A DNA stretch of 44,996 bases from Thermomicrobiales bacterium. GTDB taxonomy: Bacteria > Chloroflexota > Chloroflexia > Thermomicrobiales > UBA6265. The stretch spans positions 1 to 44,996 of the forward strand of contig JAHBVL010000019.1 in the NCBI GenBank assembly GCA_019637585.1, in the 5' to 3' direction. The notes beneath the pieces were generated by a model that saw nothing but the letters and a program-made list of their open reading frames with translations, ran no database searches and was not told the DNA's origin. Below, in pieces: positions 11,542 to 20,484 of the stretch. The first letter of the stretch is position 1. Each line of letters begins with the position of its first letter. Position numbers and translations under genes: made by a program.

Positions 11542-11727
11542 TCACGTCACGCGCTGGGCGACGAAATAGCAGACGCCACCCAGCGTGATCAACAACACGA
11601 TCAGTGTGCAGCCGATAGCGAGCGCCGAGCCTACGCCGGCCGTCTCCTCGTCATCGAGTGGCGCGGGACGGTCGATCTCCTCGTCACCGTCGATCTCCGT
11701 TTCGTTCTCGTGCGACTCGTCGGTCAC
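11542..11727 (-). CDS. small single-span membrane protein, unknown function
   Basis: A 61-residue protein with a strongly acidic N-terminal half (Asp/Glu-rich, about residues 1-28) and one C-terminal hydrophobic segment (about 33-56) ending in a short basic tail. The shape suggests a tail-anchored or small single-pass protein. It starts with GTG at 11727, only 8 bases after the stop of the upstream secreted protein gene, and ends 22 bases before the aldehyde dehydrogenase, so it is likely translated as part of that operon. No family was recognised. Confidence 0.65.
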   Translation of the reverse strand: MTDESHENETEIDGDEEIDRPAPLDDEETAGVGSALAIGCTLIVLLITLGGVCYFVAQRVT

Positions 11728-11735
11728 GCCTCAGC

Positions 11736-12740
11736 TCATCCGTCCCAGCGCCATTCACCATCTTCCAGCACGAATGCGAAGCGCTGGAAATCCTGCTCCT
11801 GGTCGACGGTTGTGCGAACGATTGCCGAAGCGGTCGTGGGCGATTCGACTTCCACCGCACCAGCCCGCTCCCAGATGATCGGCACGGCCATTGCCGCCTG
11901 GATGGTGGTCAGGAAATCAGGATCGCTGCCGAGCAACAGCTCCCGGAACTCCATACTGAGCAACGCCATCCACAAGTCGGGATCGCCTGTCGACCAGCAG
12001 GAGGTCATCTGTCCGAGCAGTGTGTCGATCTCCGCCGCGACGGCGGCCGTATCGAGTTCCGGTTCAGCGGTTGCATCCTGGGTCGACTGCGATGAACCGG
12101 TACTGCCGCCCCGCGTGCTGCCGCCCGGATCGTCCGGTGTCAGCACTTCGGCGACGATCGCCTCCGGCGAGCCGACGGGCAGGACATCGCCGGTTTCATC
12201 TACCGCTTCGTCGGAGAGATCGATTGGATCAACGGTGCATGGCACGTATGGACCGAGAATGTGGGTCGAGAAGAGAAGTACGCGACCGCCACAACCGTCC
12301 TCCTGCGGAATCAACTGGAGATTGTCCCCATTCCGGCTCCAGGTATAGGAACCGGCAGTGATATCGGCGCCGGGGATCGTCACCGCGGTGGGGTTGGTGC
12401 AGGAAACGAGTCCCACCTCGTCGGTAATCGTGACGACATCGCCCGATGCTTCCCAGCTGCCGGAAACGAGAAGCCCGACATCCTGCCGCCGCGCCGTGTA
12501 GGTCCCATCGTCGTTGAAGTCGATGATCCACTTGCCGACATAGTTGTAGCCATCCGGCAGGTCAGTGGGGACATCGCCGCGGACGATGGCGACGGCATAC
12601 CGGCCGACGATCGAGTTGTCGTCCTGGGCCAGCGTGAGCTGCACGCCAAACGCCGCCGTCACGAACAGCACCACCGTGAGGAGGACGCCCAAAGCCCCGG
12701 CGGCTCGTCTCGCGAATCGGGAGGATTGAACCTGATGCAT
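11736..12740 (-). CDS. secreted two-domain protein, lipocalin-like and NTF2-like
   Basis: This 334-residue exported protein starts at the ATG at 12740, which has AAGGAG 10 bases upstream; the alternative ATG at 12761 would place that ribosome-binding site inside the gene. A signal peptide (basic RRAAG, hydrophobic core, cleavage near QLTLAQ) covers about residues 1-38. The following region (G-x-Y, G-x-W-x-x-x-F-x-x-D-G-T-Y, G-S-W-E-A-S-G-D) reads like a small lipid-binding/META-type beta-barrel. A Ser/Thr/Gly-rich linker precedes a C-terminal segment resembling SnoaL/NTF2-like domains (LLGQMTSCWSTGD, ending F-x-L-E-D-G-E-W-R-W). The fold assignments are by pattern only. It is the first gene of the minus-strand run. 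Confidence 0.75.
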   Translation of the reverse strand: MHQVQSSRFARRAAGALGVLLTVVLFVTAAFGVQLTLAQDDNSIVGRYAVAIVRGDVPTDLPDGYNYVGKWIIDFNDDGTYTARRQDVGLLVSGSWEASGDVVTITDEVGLVSCTNPTAVTIPGADITAGSYTWSRNGDNLQLIPQEDGCGGRVLLFSTHILGPYVPCTVDPIDLSDEAVDETGDVLPVGSPEAIVAEVLTPDDPGGSTRGGSTGSSQSTQDATAEPELDTAAVAAEIDTLLGQMTSCWSTGDPDLWMALLSMEFRELLLGSDPDFLTTIQAAMAVPIIWERAGAVEVESPTTASAIVRTTVDQEQDFQRFAFVLEDGEWRWDG

Positions 12741-12846
12741 CAGGATGGCGCTCCTTGGCATGGGTACTGATGCCGCCGGCCCGGCTCACAGCATGTGTGG
12801 CGGGTGCAGGGTCGATGCGCGCTCCACGATGGCCACCAGCTATCAT

Positions 12847-12875
12847 TTGACGCGTCATCAGGGAGAGTCTAGCAT
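12847..12875 (+). promoter_or_regulatory. possible promoter in the divergent intergenic region
   Basis: TTGACG (12847-12852), a 17-base spacer and TAGCAT (12870-12875) form a good sigma-70-like promoter directed at the sialidase-like gene, leaving a leader of roughly 170 bases. The rest of the 12741-13049 gap shows no further gene or clear structure. Confidence 0.45.
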
Positions 12876-13049
12876 CGCCGGGCAATTGCGTTGGAACGTC
12901 CCGGAAACAGGCTCGCATCTGGACGCGTAGACTAGGAGACAAGCGGTTGCACCACACCGGCGGGGTGTCGACCCGCATCGTTTCGAATCCGTGATGTCCT
13001 GGACAACTCCGGCCAGCGCCGCGCGAACCATGTGAAAGGAACCGACCGG

Positions 13050-15251
13050 ATGCACCAGGCTTTTTTCGCCCGACGACGATCCTCCGGAACCGGTCGAGCC
13101 CGCTTCGGCATGCTCGCGCTGATCATGGCATTCGCCTTTGTGCTGCCCATCATCCCCGCCAGGGCGCAGGAAGAGGAGATTCCGCGCACAGGCGCGCCCC
13201 TCAATTCGGGCGGTTTCATGAATGCGTCGCGCGAGTTTCTCTCGAACGGCGCCCTTCTCGCCCTCGATCAGGCGATTGCCTATCGACTCGCTGAGCCCGA
13301 TCCCTTCTACGTGTCGGTCGCCGGCGCGAATAGCAATGGCGGTGGGCAGGCGAGCGCGCAGCAGGTTCCTTTCCGCAACCCTGCGCCGGCGTTCAGCCGG
13401 AACCTGCTCATCTCACGCAATTTCGGGTATTCGCCCTTCCAGACCGAACCGCACATCGCCGTCGATCCGCTCGATCCCGATCACATTGTGGCGGCGATGA
13501 TCGACTACAACATGGGTTCGACGATGTCGACCTATGTCAGTTTCGATGCCGGTGAAACCTGGCAGGGGCCCTATCAGGTGCTCCGGTTCAGAGGGGACTA
13601 CCAGGGGTCGGGCGACCCGGTTCTGGCGTTCGATCGTGACGGCAATCTCTACGTCACCATGCTGTCACTCGGCATCCGCGATTTCCAGATCGGCACGATC
13701 GCCTCCGACGCGCTGATCCTGAACATGGCGGTGGCCAAATCGACCGACGGCGGCATCACCTGGTCCGACACGATCCTGGCGTCGCAGGGAACGGTCCGCA
13801 CGGTCAGTCAGGTCGACGATCAGGGCAAGGAGCGGGGAACGGTCACCTTTGCCGACCTCGACAAACCCTGGCTGACGACCGGCCCCAATCCCGACAATCC
13901 TGACGAAGACATCATCTACCTTTCCTATACCGAGTTCGAGTCGACCTATACGCTGCAGTACGCCGACGAGATTGCGTTCTTCTCCACGCCACTGCTGGCC
14001 ACGACGATCAAGGTGGTGACCTCGTCAGACGGCGGAGCGACCTGGACCGACCCGGTGCCGGTCAGTCCGCGCGTGCTGTATGGCTTCGGTGTGGCGGGAA
14101 ATGGCGACCCGTTGATGCAGGCGCAGGCGGGTGAATCAGGGTTGGCCACCCGGGTGGTCCAGGGGTCGCAGGTGGCGGTGCTGCCGGATGGCACGCTGGC
14201 CGTCTGCTACTACGATTCGACGGAAGATGGCTCGGACATCGGTCTGGCCACCGTCATGGCGTCGATTTCGAAAGATGGCGGCCGGACCTTCTCCGATCCT
14301 GTGCAAACCGGCGTCTTCCGGGAGGTTCCCTACCGGTTCAGGACTGCTGAGTTCCGGGTTGGCGCTTTGCCGGCCATGGCTGCCGGGCCGGGTGGCGAGC
14401 TCTACATCGTCACCGCGGGCCGCCCGGTCGAACGGCCGACCGACGACAGCGACATCTACCTGATGCGCTCGCTCGATGGCGGCGAAACGTGGGATGAACC
14501 GGTGCTGGTCAATCAGGATGGCACCGACGCCAGCCAGTTCTTCCCGATGATCGCCGTCTCGCCCGATGGCACGGTCCATATCATGTGGGGCGACCATCGT
14601 GACGATCCGGTGCGGCTCCGGTATCACATCTACTACACCCAATCGGTCGATCAGGGAGAGACATTCGGGTTCACCATCGCCGAGCAGAGCTTCACCGCGC
14701 CCGATACGCGGGTGACCGACTTCCCCTCCAACCCGATGAAGGGGTTCCCCGGAGGGCGGTTCATCGGCGACTACTTCGGAATTGCCGCCACTGACGAAGA
14801 TGTTTTCCTGGTGTGGGCCGACACCCGGCTCGGAGAATTCGGCGGGTTCAACCAGCAGATCGCCTTCGCTCGCAAAACGGCGATCGAGCCGCCTTCGCTC
14901 TTCCTCAGTCCTCCGTCGGGCTCGGCGGGACGGATCGTCGACATCCAGGGATTCAATTTCCAGCCGGACGTGAACGTCACCCTCTATGTCAGCGGTGTCG
15001 CGACCTCCTATCTCCGAACCGACGGGCAAGGACTCTTCCAGACCAGCATCTATATGCCATTGACCGGGGAAGGTCCGACGGCCATCACCGCCTACGACGA
15101 AACGGGGAACGTGGCGACGGCCTCCTTCTACACCGAGTTCGGGTTCGACTCGCTGCAGGAGTCGCTCGATGCCATCAATCAACAGCTGTCCATCACGCCC
15201 GAGGCTGATGCTCCGGAACCTGATGACGGAACGCCGGCGGCGGGTTCCTGA
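13050..15251 (+). CDS. secreted sialidase-like beta-propeller (BNR/Asp-box) protein
   Basis: A 733-residue exported protein. After a basic start, a hydrophobic signal segment ends near IPARAQ. Six Asp-box motifs of the S-x-D-x-G-x-T-W type recur: SFDAGETW, STDGGITW, SSDGGATW, SKDGGRTF, SLDGGETW and SVDQGETF, near residues 165, 231, 325, 406, 474 and 532. They indicate a six-bladed sialidase-type propeller. The region after about 620 (PPSGSAGRIVDIQGFNF) looks like an IPT/Ig-like domain. The Arg triad and FRIP motif of true sialidases were not identified with confidence, so glycoside hydrolysis is not proven; many Asp-box proteins only bind. The ATG at 13050 follows AAAGGA; a GTG at 13032 would add six residues. 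It precedes an ABC importer by 66 bases and may act on material taken up by it. Confidence 0.85.
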   Translation: MHQAFFARRRSSGTGRARFGMLALIMAFAFVLPIIPARAQEEEIPRTGAPLNSGGFMNASREFLSNGALLALDQAIAYRLAEPDPFYVSVAGANSNGGGQASAQQVPFRNPAPAFSRNLLISRNFGYSPFQTEPHIAVDPLDPDHIVAAMIDYNMGSTMSTYVSFDAGETWQGPYQVLRFRGDYQGSGDPVLAFDRDGNLYVTMLSLGIRDFQIGTIASDALILNMAVAKSTDGGITWSDTILASQGTVRTVSQVDDQGKERGTVTFADLDKPWLTTGPNPDNPDEDIIYLSYTEFESTYTLQYADEIAFFSTPLLATTIKVVTSSDGGATWTDPVPVSPRVLYGFGVAGNGDPLMQAQAGESGLATRVVQGSQVAVLPDGTLAVCYYDSTEDGSDIGLATVMASISKDGGRTFSDPVQTGVFREVPYRFRTAEFRVGALPAMAAGPGGELYIVTAGRPVERPTDDSDIYLMRSLDGGETWDEPVLVNQDGTDASQFFPMIAVSPDGTVHIMWGDHRDDPVRLRYHIYYTQSVDQGETFGFTIAEQSFTAPDTRVTDFPSNPMKGFPGGRFIGDYFGIAATDEDVFLVWADTRLGEFGGFNQQIAFARKTAIEPPSLFLSPPSGSAGRIVDIQGFNFQPDVNVTLYVSGVATSYLRTDGQGLFQTSIYMPLTGEGPTAITAYDETGNVATASFYTEFGFDSLQESLDAINQQLSITPEADAPEPDDGTPAAGS

Positions 15252-15317
15252 GCGACGGGCGCCGCAGCGTCACGCTCCATCGAGCGTGAACACCTGTCAC
15301 GCAAGGAGGGAATTGCG

Positions 15318-17768
15318 TTGAACGATCTGAACTCGCTACTTCAGCATCTTGCCGCGGGCCGAATCAGCCGGCGGCACTTTCTCTCGGCCGCGGCAGCGCT
15401 CGGCGCCTCATCCAGCTTCCTGGCGCGCGTTGCCGCGACGCCTGAGGGCGCCCTGGCCCAGGAGGCATCCCCGGTCGGCGCGGCGACAGACACGATCACA
15501 TTCACGGCTTTCAACGTCGATCAGGCTCCCCTCAATATCCAGAATGGAGATATGGATCTCTATCTCTTCGGGTTGAAGACGGCGGGAGCCCAGAGTCTCG
15601 ATGGTGCCGAGGGCGTTCGGTTGATCGATGCCCCGGCATCGACCCTCTCCTTGATTCTCAATCCGGCTCCGGCGCCCGAAGGGAGCTTCAATCCCTTCTC
15701 GGTGCGGGAGATTCGTTACGCCATGCAGTCGCTCATCGACCGCGACTTCATTGCCAACGATATCTACCAAGGGCGGGCGTTGCCGATGCTGACCAACATC
15801 AGCCCGCTCGACTACGACCAGCTGACGATCTTTCCCATCGTCGGCGCCGGCAATATTCGCTACGACCCCGATCTGGCCAACCAGCAGATCGGCGAAGCGA
15901 TGGAGGCGAACGGCGCGACGCTGGAAAACGGGCAATGGACCTTCAATGGCTCGCCGGTCATGATCAAGATCGTGACCCGCGTCGAGGATGAACGGCGCGA
16001 AATCGGCGACCTGGTCCGATCGGTCCTCGAATCCTCTGGATTTCAGGTGCAGCCGATCTATCAGCAGTTCGGCCCAGCGACGCTGGCCGTCTATGCCAGC
16101 GACCCGCGCACCTTCCAGTGGCACATCTACACCGAAGGGTGGGGCAGAGGGGCGCCGGTGCGCTACGACGATGCCGGGATCAACCAGTTCGCCGCGCCTT
16201 GGCTGGGGAACATGCCGGGTTGGCAGGAAGTTGGGTTCTGGCAGTACCAGAACGAAACACTCGACGAGGTGGGCAAGCGCCTCTATCGCGGCGAGTTCAC
16301 CAGCCGGGAAGATAGGGACCAGCTCTACATGCAGATGACCGCGACCGCGCTCGAGGAATCGGTGCGCGTCTGGTTGGTCACGGCCATGCAGAGCTTCCCG
16401 GTCAGCACGGCGATCGAGCATCTGACCGAAGACCTGGTCAGTGGTCCGCGAAACACCTTCGCCCTGCGGGGAGCGGAGATTCCGGGCAGCGACACCATTC
16501 GCGTCGGCAATCTGTGGGTCTGGACCGAACGGACGACGTGGAATCCGATCGGTGGATTCGGCGATGTCTACAGCTCGGACATCTACAAGAACATGGTCGA
16601 CCCGACGATCATCAATCACCCCTTTTCCGGTCTGCCGTCGCCCTTCCGTGTCGACTACACGGTGGAAACCGCCGGTCCGGATGGGACATTGCCCGTCCCG
16701 GAAAGCGCCGTGATGTGGGACGCGGCGCAGGATGTCTGGGCGCCGGTGGCGTCCGGCACGGTGGCCAAGAGCAAGGTCGTTTTCGACTACACCAAGTACC
16801 TGCAGACCACGTGGCAGCATGGACCGGCCATCACCATGGCCGACGTCATCTACCCGATCGCGCAGGGATATGAAATCGCGTTCGACGATGCCAAGGTCCA
16901 GATCGAAACGGCCATGGGCATCACGGCCCGGCCGCTCTACGAGACCTTCCAGGGCTATGTTTTCGGCGAATCGACCGTCGAGGTCTATGTCGACTACTGG
17001 CACTTCGAGGAGGGCTACATCGCCTCGTATGCGTCACCCTCCGGTGTGTCGACCCCGTGGGAAGTGCTGGCGGCAATGGATGACGTCGTTTTCGAGAAGC
17101 GGCAGGGCGCCTATTCCGACACAGCCGCCGCCCGTTTCAGCGTGCCATGGATCAGCCTGGTGACGGAGAGCGACGCCCGGTTGGTGCTTCGCTCGATTCA
17201 GCAGGCGAAGCGAGAAACACGGATACCTGCCGGTGTGTTCGACGTCGGGGGCGCGACGATCGTCACGCCAGAAGAAGCGGAAGCGCGGTATGACGCGTGC
17301 GACGAGTGGTTCGATGCCACCAACCTGCTGGTCATCGCCAATGGGCCGTATCAGCTGACTGACTACGATCCACCGGCCCAGTTCGCCCAGCTCGATGCAT
17401 TCCGGCCCGAGGGTTATCCCTTTACCGTGGAGGATTTCCGGTTTGGCACGCCGCCGGCGTTGACGATCGACGCCTCCAGCGTGCCATCGCTGGCGCTTGG
17501 CGATGCGATCTCGGTGCCGGTGACCGTTGCCGGGCCTGGTGACCTTTCGCTGCACTACTCGTTCGTCGACCCGGCCACCGGCCAGACCCTCGTCTCCGGA
17601 GCAAGTGAGGGAACCAGCAGCGACGGAACATTGTCGGCGACGATCGACGTCGACCCGGATGTCAGCGCGACCCTGTTTCCGGGTCTCTATCAGCTCTTTG
17701 TGATCGCGGCGAGTTCTGAGATCGCGCAAATCGCGCAGCAGCGCATCGATCTGGGAATCGGCGTGTAG
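15318..17768 (+). CDS. large extracytoplasmic solute-binding protein (family 5), permuted order
   Basis: This 816-residue binding protein of a Dpp/Opp-type importer starts with TTG at 15318, seven bases after a strong AAGGAGG. A Tat-like signal (SRRHFLSAAAALG, residues 17-29) precedes the mature protein. The family-5 features appear in an unusual order. The segment with VREIRYAMQSLIDRDFI (129-145) and the G-x-Q-V-Q-P stretch, normally in the second lobe, comes first. The segment with YTKYLQTTWQHGPAITMADV (491-510), which corresponds to the usual first-lobe F-x-L-x-x-x-x-x-x-D-G-x-P-x-T-A-x-D-V, comes later, followed by NGPYQLTDYD (675-684). A C-terminal ~100-residue beta-rich domain begins near TPPALTIDAS. 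Family members are usually 500-600 residues. Two permease genes follow. Confidence 0.85.
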   Translation: MNDLNSLLQHLAAGRISRRHFLSAAAALGASSSFLARVAATPEGALAQEASPVGAATDTITFTAFNVDQAPLNIQNGDMDLYLFGLKTAGAQSLDGAEGVRLIDAPASTLSLILNPAPAPEGSFNPFSVREIRYAMQSLIDRDFIANDIYQGRALPMLTNISPLDYDQLTIFPIVGAGNIRYDPDLANQQIGEAMEANGATLENGQWTFNGSPVMIKIVTRVEDERREIGDLVRSVLESSGFQVQPIYQQFGPATLAVYASDPRTFQWHIYTEGWGRGAPVRYDDAGINQFAAPWLGNMPGWQEVGFWQYQNETLDEVGKRLYRGEFTSREDRDQLYMQMTATALEESVRVWLVTAMQSFPVSTAIEHLTEDLVSGPRNTFALRGAEIPGSDTIRVGNLWVWTERTTWNPIGGFGDVYSSDIYKNMVDPTIINHPFSGLPSPFRVDYTVETAGPDGTLPVPESAVMWDAAQDVWAPVASGTVAKSKVVFDYTKYLQTTWQHGPAITMADVIYPIAQGYEIAFDDAKVQIETAMGITARPLYETFQGYVFGESTVEVYVDYWHFEEGYIASYASPSGVSTPWEVLAAMDDVVFEKRQGAYSDTAAARFSVPWISLVTESDARLVLRSIQQAKRETRIPAGVFDVGGATIVTPEEAEARYDACDEWFDATNLLVIANGPYQLTDYDPPAQFAQLDAFRPEGYPFTVEDFRFGTPPALTIDASSVPSLALGDAISVPVTVAGPGDLSLHYSFVDPATGQTLVSGASEGTSSDGTLSATIDVDPDVSATLFPGLYQLFVIAASSEIAQIAQQRIDLGIGV

Positions 17769-17787
17769 TCGAGGCGGTCACTGGGCT

Positions 17788-18849
17788 GTGGACGGACTGA
17801 TCAGCGTTGCCAAACCGCTGGCGATTCGGGCGCTGACGCTTTTCGGCGTGCTTGTCGCCGTGCTCGTGTTGCTGGTGGTGTCGCTTGGGGCCACCGGTTA
17901 CTCCGACCGCCTCCTCGAAGCCCAGGTCAACGAAGAGCTGCGCAGCTTCCGTATCTCCTCGGCGCAGACGATTCGCGATCCGGCCGCGCTGGAGCAGGCG
18001 GTGGCCGAGCGCAAAGTCGAGATCGAAGCGTTCTACGGACTCGATGAGGAGTGGTGGAGGCGCATGCCATCGCAGATCTGGCAGGTTCTGACCCTCGATC
18101 TCGGTCAGGCTCGATCGCTGCGAACGACGGACGGCAGCAGCCAGATCAGCGACATCGTGCTGGAGCGGCTCCCGAAAACGATGATCCTCCTGACTACGGC
18201 GTCGATGATTACCGCGGTCATCGGTTTGATCGTCGGCGTCCGGATGTCGACCCAGGTGGGCAGCCGGCTCGACCGGACCGTGGCCTATTTCGCCGCCATC
18301 TCATTTGCGGTGCCGGCCTGGTGGCTGGGCATCCTTTTCATCATGGTCTTCGCTTTCAAGCTGGACTGGCTTCCAGCCGGCGGCATGTACAGTTCGCCAC
18401 CACCTGAGCCGGGAATCGACCGCTGGCTCGATCTTCTTGGGCACGCCATCCTGCCGATCATGACTCTCGTGCTGGTCAGTGTCGGTCCCTATATCTACTC
18501 GGTTCGGACCATGACGGTGACCGCCGCGCAGGAGGATCACGTTCAGCTGGCCCGAGCCAAGGGGCTTTCTGAATCGACGGTGACCCGCCGCCATATCCTC
18601 CGGGTGGCGGCGCCCCCCATCGTGACGGGTCTGGTGCTCGGTCTGGCTGGTTCGCTGAGCGGTTCGATTCTGACCGAAACGGTGTTCAACTGGCGGGGCA
18701 TGGGACGTCTCTACTACGACGCGATCAGCGGCACGCCCGACGAGGGGGTCATCGTTGCCCTCACCTTTGTCTTCACCCTGCTCTACCTGATCTGCCGGTT
18801 CGTGCTCGACATCCTGTATGTCGTTCTCGATCCGCGGGTGAGGTATTAG
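17788..18849 (+). CDS. ABC transporter permease, DppB/OppB-like
   Basis: A 353-residue inner-membrane permease. The N-terminal helix (about 10-35) is followed by a long periplasmic loop (about 40-125, rich in charged residues), then five helices. The loop to the ATPase has the EAA-type motif (VQLARAKGLSESTVTRRHILRVA written with conserved A-x-A-K-G-L-S), about residues 252-274. The segment NWRGMGRLYYDAI is typical of DppB. The gene starts with GTG at 17788, 19 bases after the binding-protein stop, and ends 8 bases before the second permease. The enlarged first loop matches the enlarged loop of its partner and the enlarged binding protein, pointing to a distinct transporter subtype. Confidence 0.9.
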   Translation: MDGLISVAKPLAIRALTLFGVLVAVLVLLVVSLGATGYSDRLLEAQVNEELRSFRISSAQTIRDPAALEQAVAERKVEIEAFYGLDEEWWRRMPSQIWQVLTLDLGQARSLRTTDGSSQISDIVLERLPKTMILLTTASMITAVIGLIVGVRMSTQVGSRLDRTVAYFAAISFAVPAWWLGILFIMVFAFKLDWLPAGGMYSSPPPEPGIDRWLDLLGHAILPIMTLVLVSVGPYIYSVRTMTVTAAQEDHVQLARAKGLSESTVTRRHILRVAAPPIVTGLVLGLAGSLSGSILTETVFNWRGMGRLYYDAISGTPDEGVIVALTFVFTLLYLICRFVLDILYVVLDPRVRY

Positions 18850-18857
18850 CACCACCC

Positions 18858-20354
18858 ATGGCCGATCCTGCCGCCATCCTCGAACCCGCCGCTCTGCCTC
18901 CCGACATGGTCGACGACGATCCTCCAGTCCGCGGCAGCATGTCGCTGCGTGGAATCCTGTCGATCCTGCTGTCGAATCCGTCCGGTCGAGCGGGAGTGGC
19001 GCTCTTTCTCGTGCTTATCGGCATCTCCGCCTGGGTGTTGCTGACCTATCCAAGCGATTTCGGTCCGGATCGATGGTCGGCGCCCCTGGTCTGGGCAGAC
19101 AACCCGAAAACCGCGCCTCCGTCCTGGACCAGATTGTGGAATGACAATGCCGTCGAGCATCAGGTCGCGCATCTGACCGAACCGGCGGCCACCGAAGAGC
19201 GGGGACCGGCTGAAGTCCGCAGTTATGACGCGGTCTTCGTTCAGGAATCGGCATCGCCGCCGCAGTTCCTCTCAGCGACCATTGAGGGAGTGACCTACCA
19301 CGATCGCGCGCCGATCATCATCATCACTTTGCTCAGACCGGACGGCGGCGAGATCAGACTGGCCAACATCGCCGTCACCGCACCACGGCCCGGTGAGGAA
19401 GCGCCCTATGAACGCTTCTTCGAAACACCGGAACGCGTGCTGCTGACACAGCAGGACACGGCCAGGCAGGCGATCGCCGAGTGGTTTGCCGCCACCTATC
19501 CTGATACGCTGGTGAGCGGATCCGTTGCGCTGAATGCGGCGCTGTTCGGTGTTCCAGCGGCAGACGGCGCGCTCGAGACCCTGCCCGGCGAGTACACGAT
19601 CCGGACCCAGTTCGTCGTCGCCAATGCCGACGACACCCTCGAAGAGGTCGAAGTGATCTATGGGGGCACGGTCTATGGGTTGATGGGCACCGATTCACTC
19701 GGCCGCGATCTTTTCGAGGGCCTCCTCTTCGGATTCCCGGTGGCGCTGGTCATTGCCGCGCTGGCGTCGGTGCTGTCGACATTGATTGGTGCGTCGCTGG
19801 GCATCATCAGCGGCTATGTCGGCGGCGCGACCGACACCTTCATCCAGCGGCTGGCCGACATCGTGTCCAATGTGCCGGTGTTGCCCCTCCTGATCTTCCT
19901 GGTGTTCATCGTCGGGTCCAATCTCTATCTGATCATTCTGGTGCTGGTGGCATTCAGCTGGACCGGACTGACCATCGTGGTTCGATCGATGGTGTTGCAA
20001 CTGCGCTCTGGTCAGCTCGTGGAATCGGCGAAAGCGCTGGGTGCATCCCGGGGCCGGATCATGCTCCGGCACGTTTTTCCGCAGGTGGCGCCATTCATCG
20101 TTGCGCAGATGATCTTTTCGGCGCCGGGAGCCATTCTGGCGGAAGCGTCGCTGAGCTTCCTCGGTCTGGGCGATCCGTCAATCCCCACCTGGGGGCAGAT
20201 GCTGGAAGCTGGTTTCCGCACCGGCGCGCTCTATGTTGGCTACTGGTGGTGGGTCATTCCGCCTGGCGTGTTGATCATCGTCACCGCGATGGCGTTCATG
20301 TTGCTGGCGCTGGGGATGGAGCAGGTGGTGGATCCGCGGTTGAGGGAGCCCTAA
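18858..20354 (+). CDS. ABC transporter permease, DppC/OppC-like, with large periplasmic insert
   Basis: This 498-residue permease is about 200 residues longer than usual DppC proteins. The first helix lies at about residues 50-72. A hydrophilic insert follows (about 73-270). The typical family segment MGTDSLGRDLFEGLLFGFP begins near residue 276, and the remaining five helices and the E-S-A-K-A-L-G-A-S-R-G ATPase-coupling motif near 392 are normal. The extra domain lies on the outer face by topology, so it may contact the unusually large binding protein. No ATPase gene follows. The ATG at 18858 comes 8 bases after the first permease. Confidence 0.9.
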   Translation: MADPAAILEPAALPPDMVDDDPPVRGSMSLRGILSILLSNPSGRAGVALFLVLIGISAWVLLTYPSDFGPDRWSAPLVWADNPKTAPPSWTRLWNDNAVEHQVAHLTEPAATEERGPAEVRSYDAVFVQESASPPQFLSATIEGVTYHDRAPIIIITLLRPDGGEIRLANIAVTAPRPGEEAPYERFFETPERVLLTQQDTARQAIAEWFAATYPDTLVSGSVALNAALFGVPAADGALETLPGEYTIRTQFVVANADDTLEEVEVIYGGTVYGLMGTDSLGRDLFEGLLFGFPVALVIAALASVLSTLIGASLGIISGYVGGATDTFIQRLADIVSNVPVLPLLIFLVFIVGSNLYLIILVLVAFSWTGLTIVVRSMVLQLRSGQLVESAKALGASRGRIMLRHVFPQVAPFIVAQMIFSAPGAILAEASLSFLGLGDPSIPTWGQMLEAGFRTGALYVGYWWWVIPPGVLIIVTAMAFMLLALGMEQVVDPRLREP

Positions 20355-20484
20355 CTAGTAACTAGTGCATGGTGCAGAGAAAGTAGCTCGGAGGGGTCGA
20401 CTGGGTAGGGGGGCGGGGTTGCTGGCACGCGGCGTGCATTCAACGTTCTCGTTTGATTCTGGGTTGAGCGAGGCGGGGAATGTG

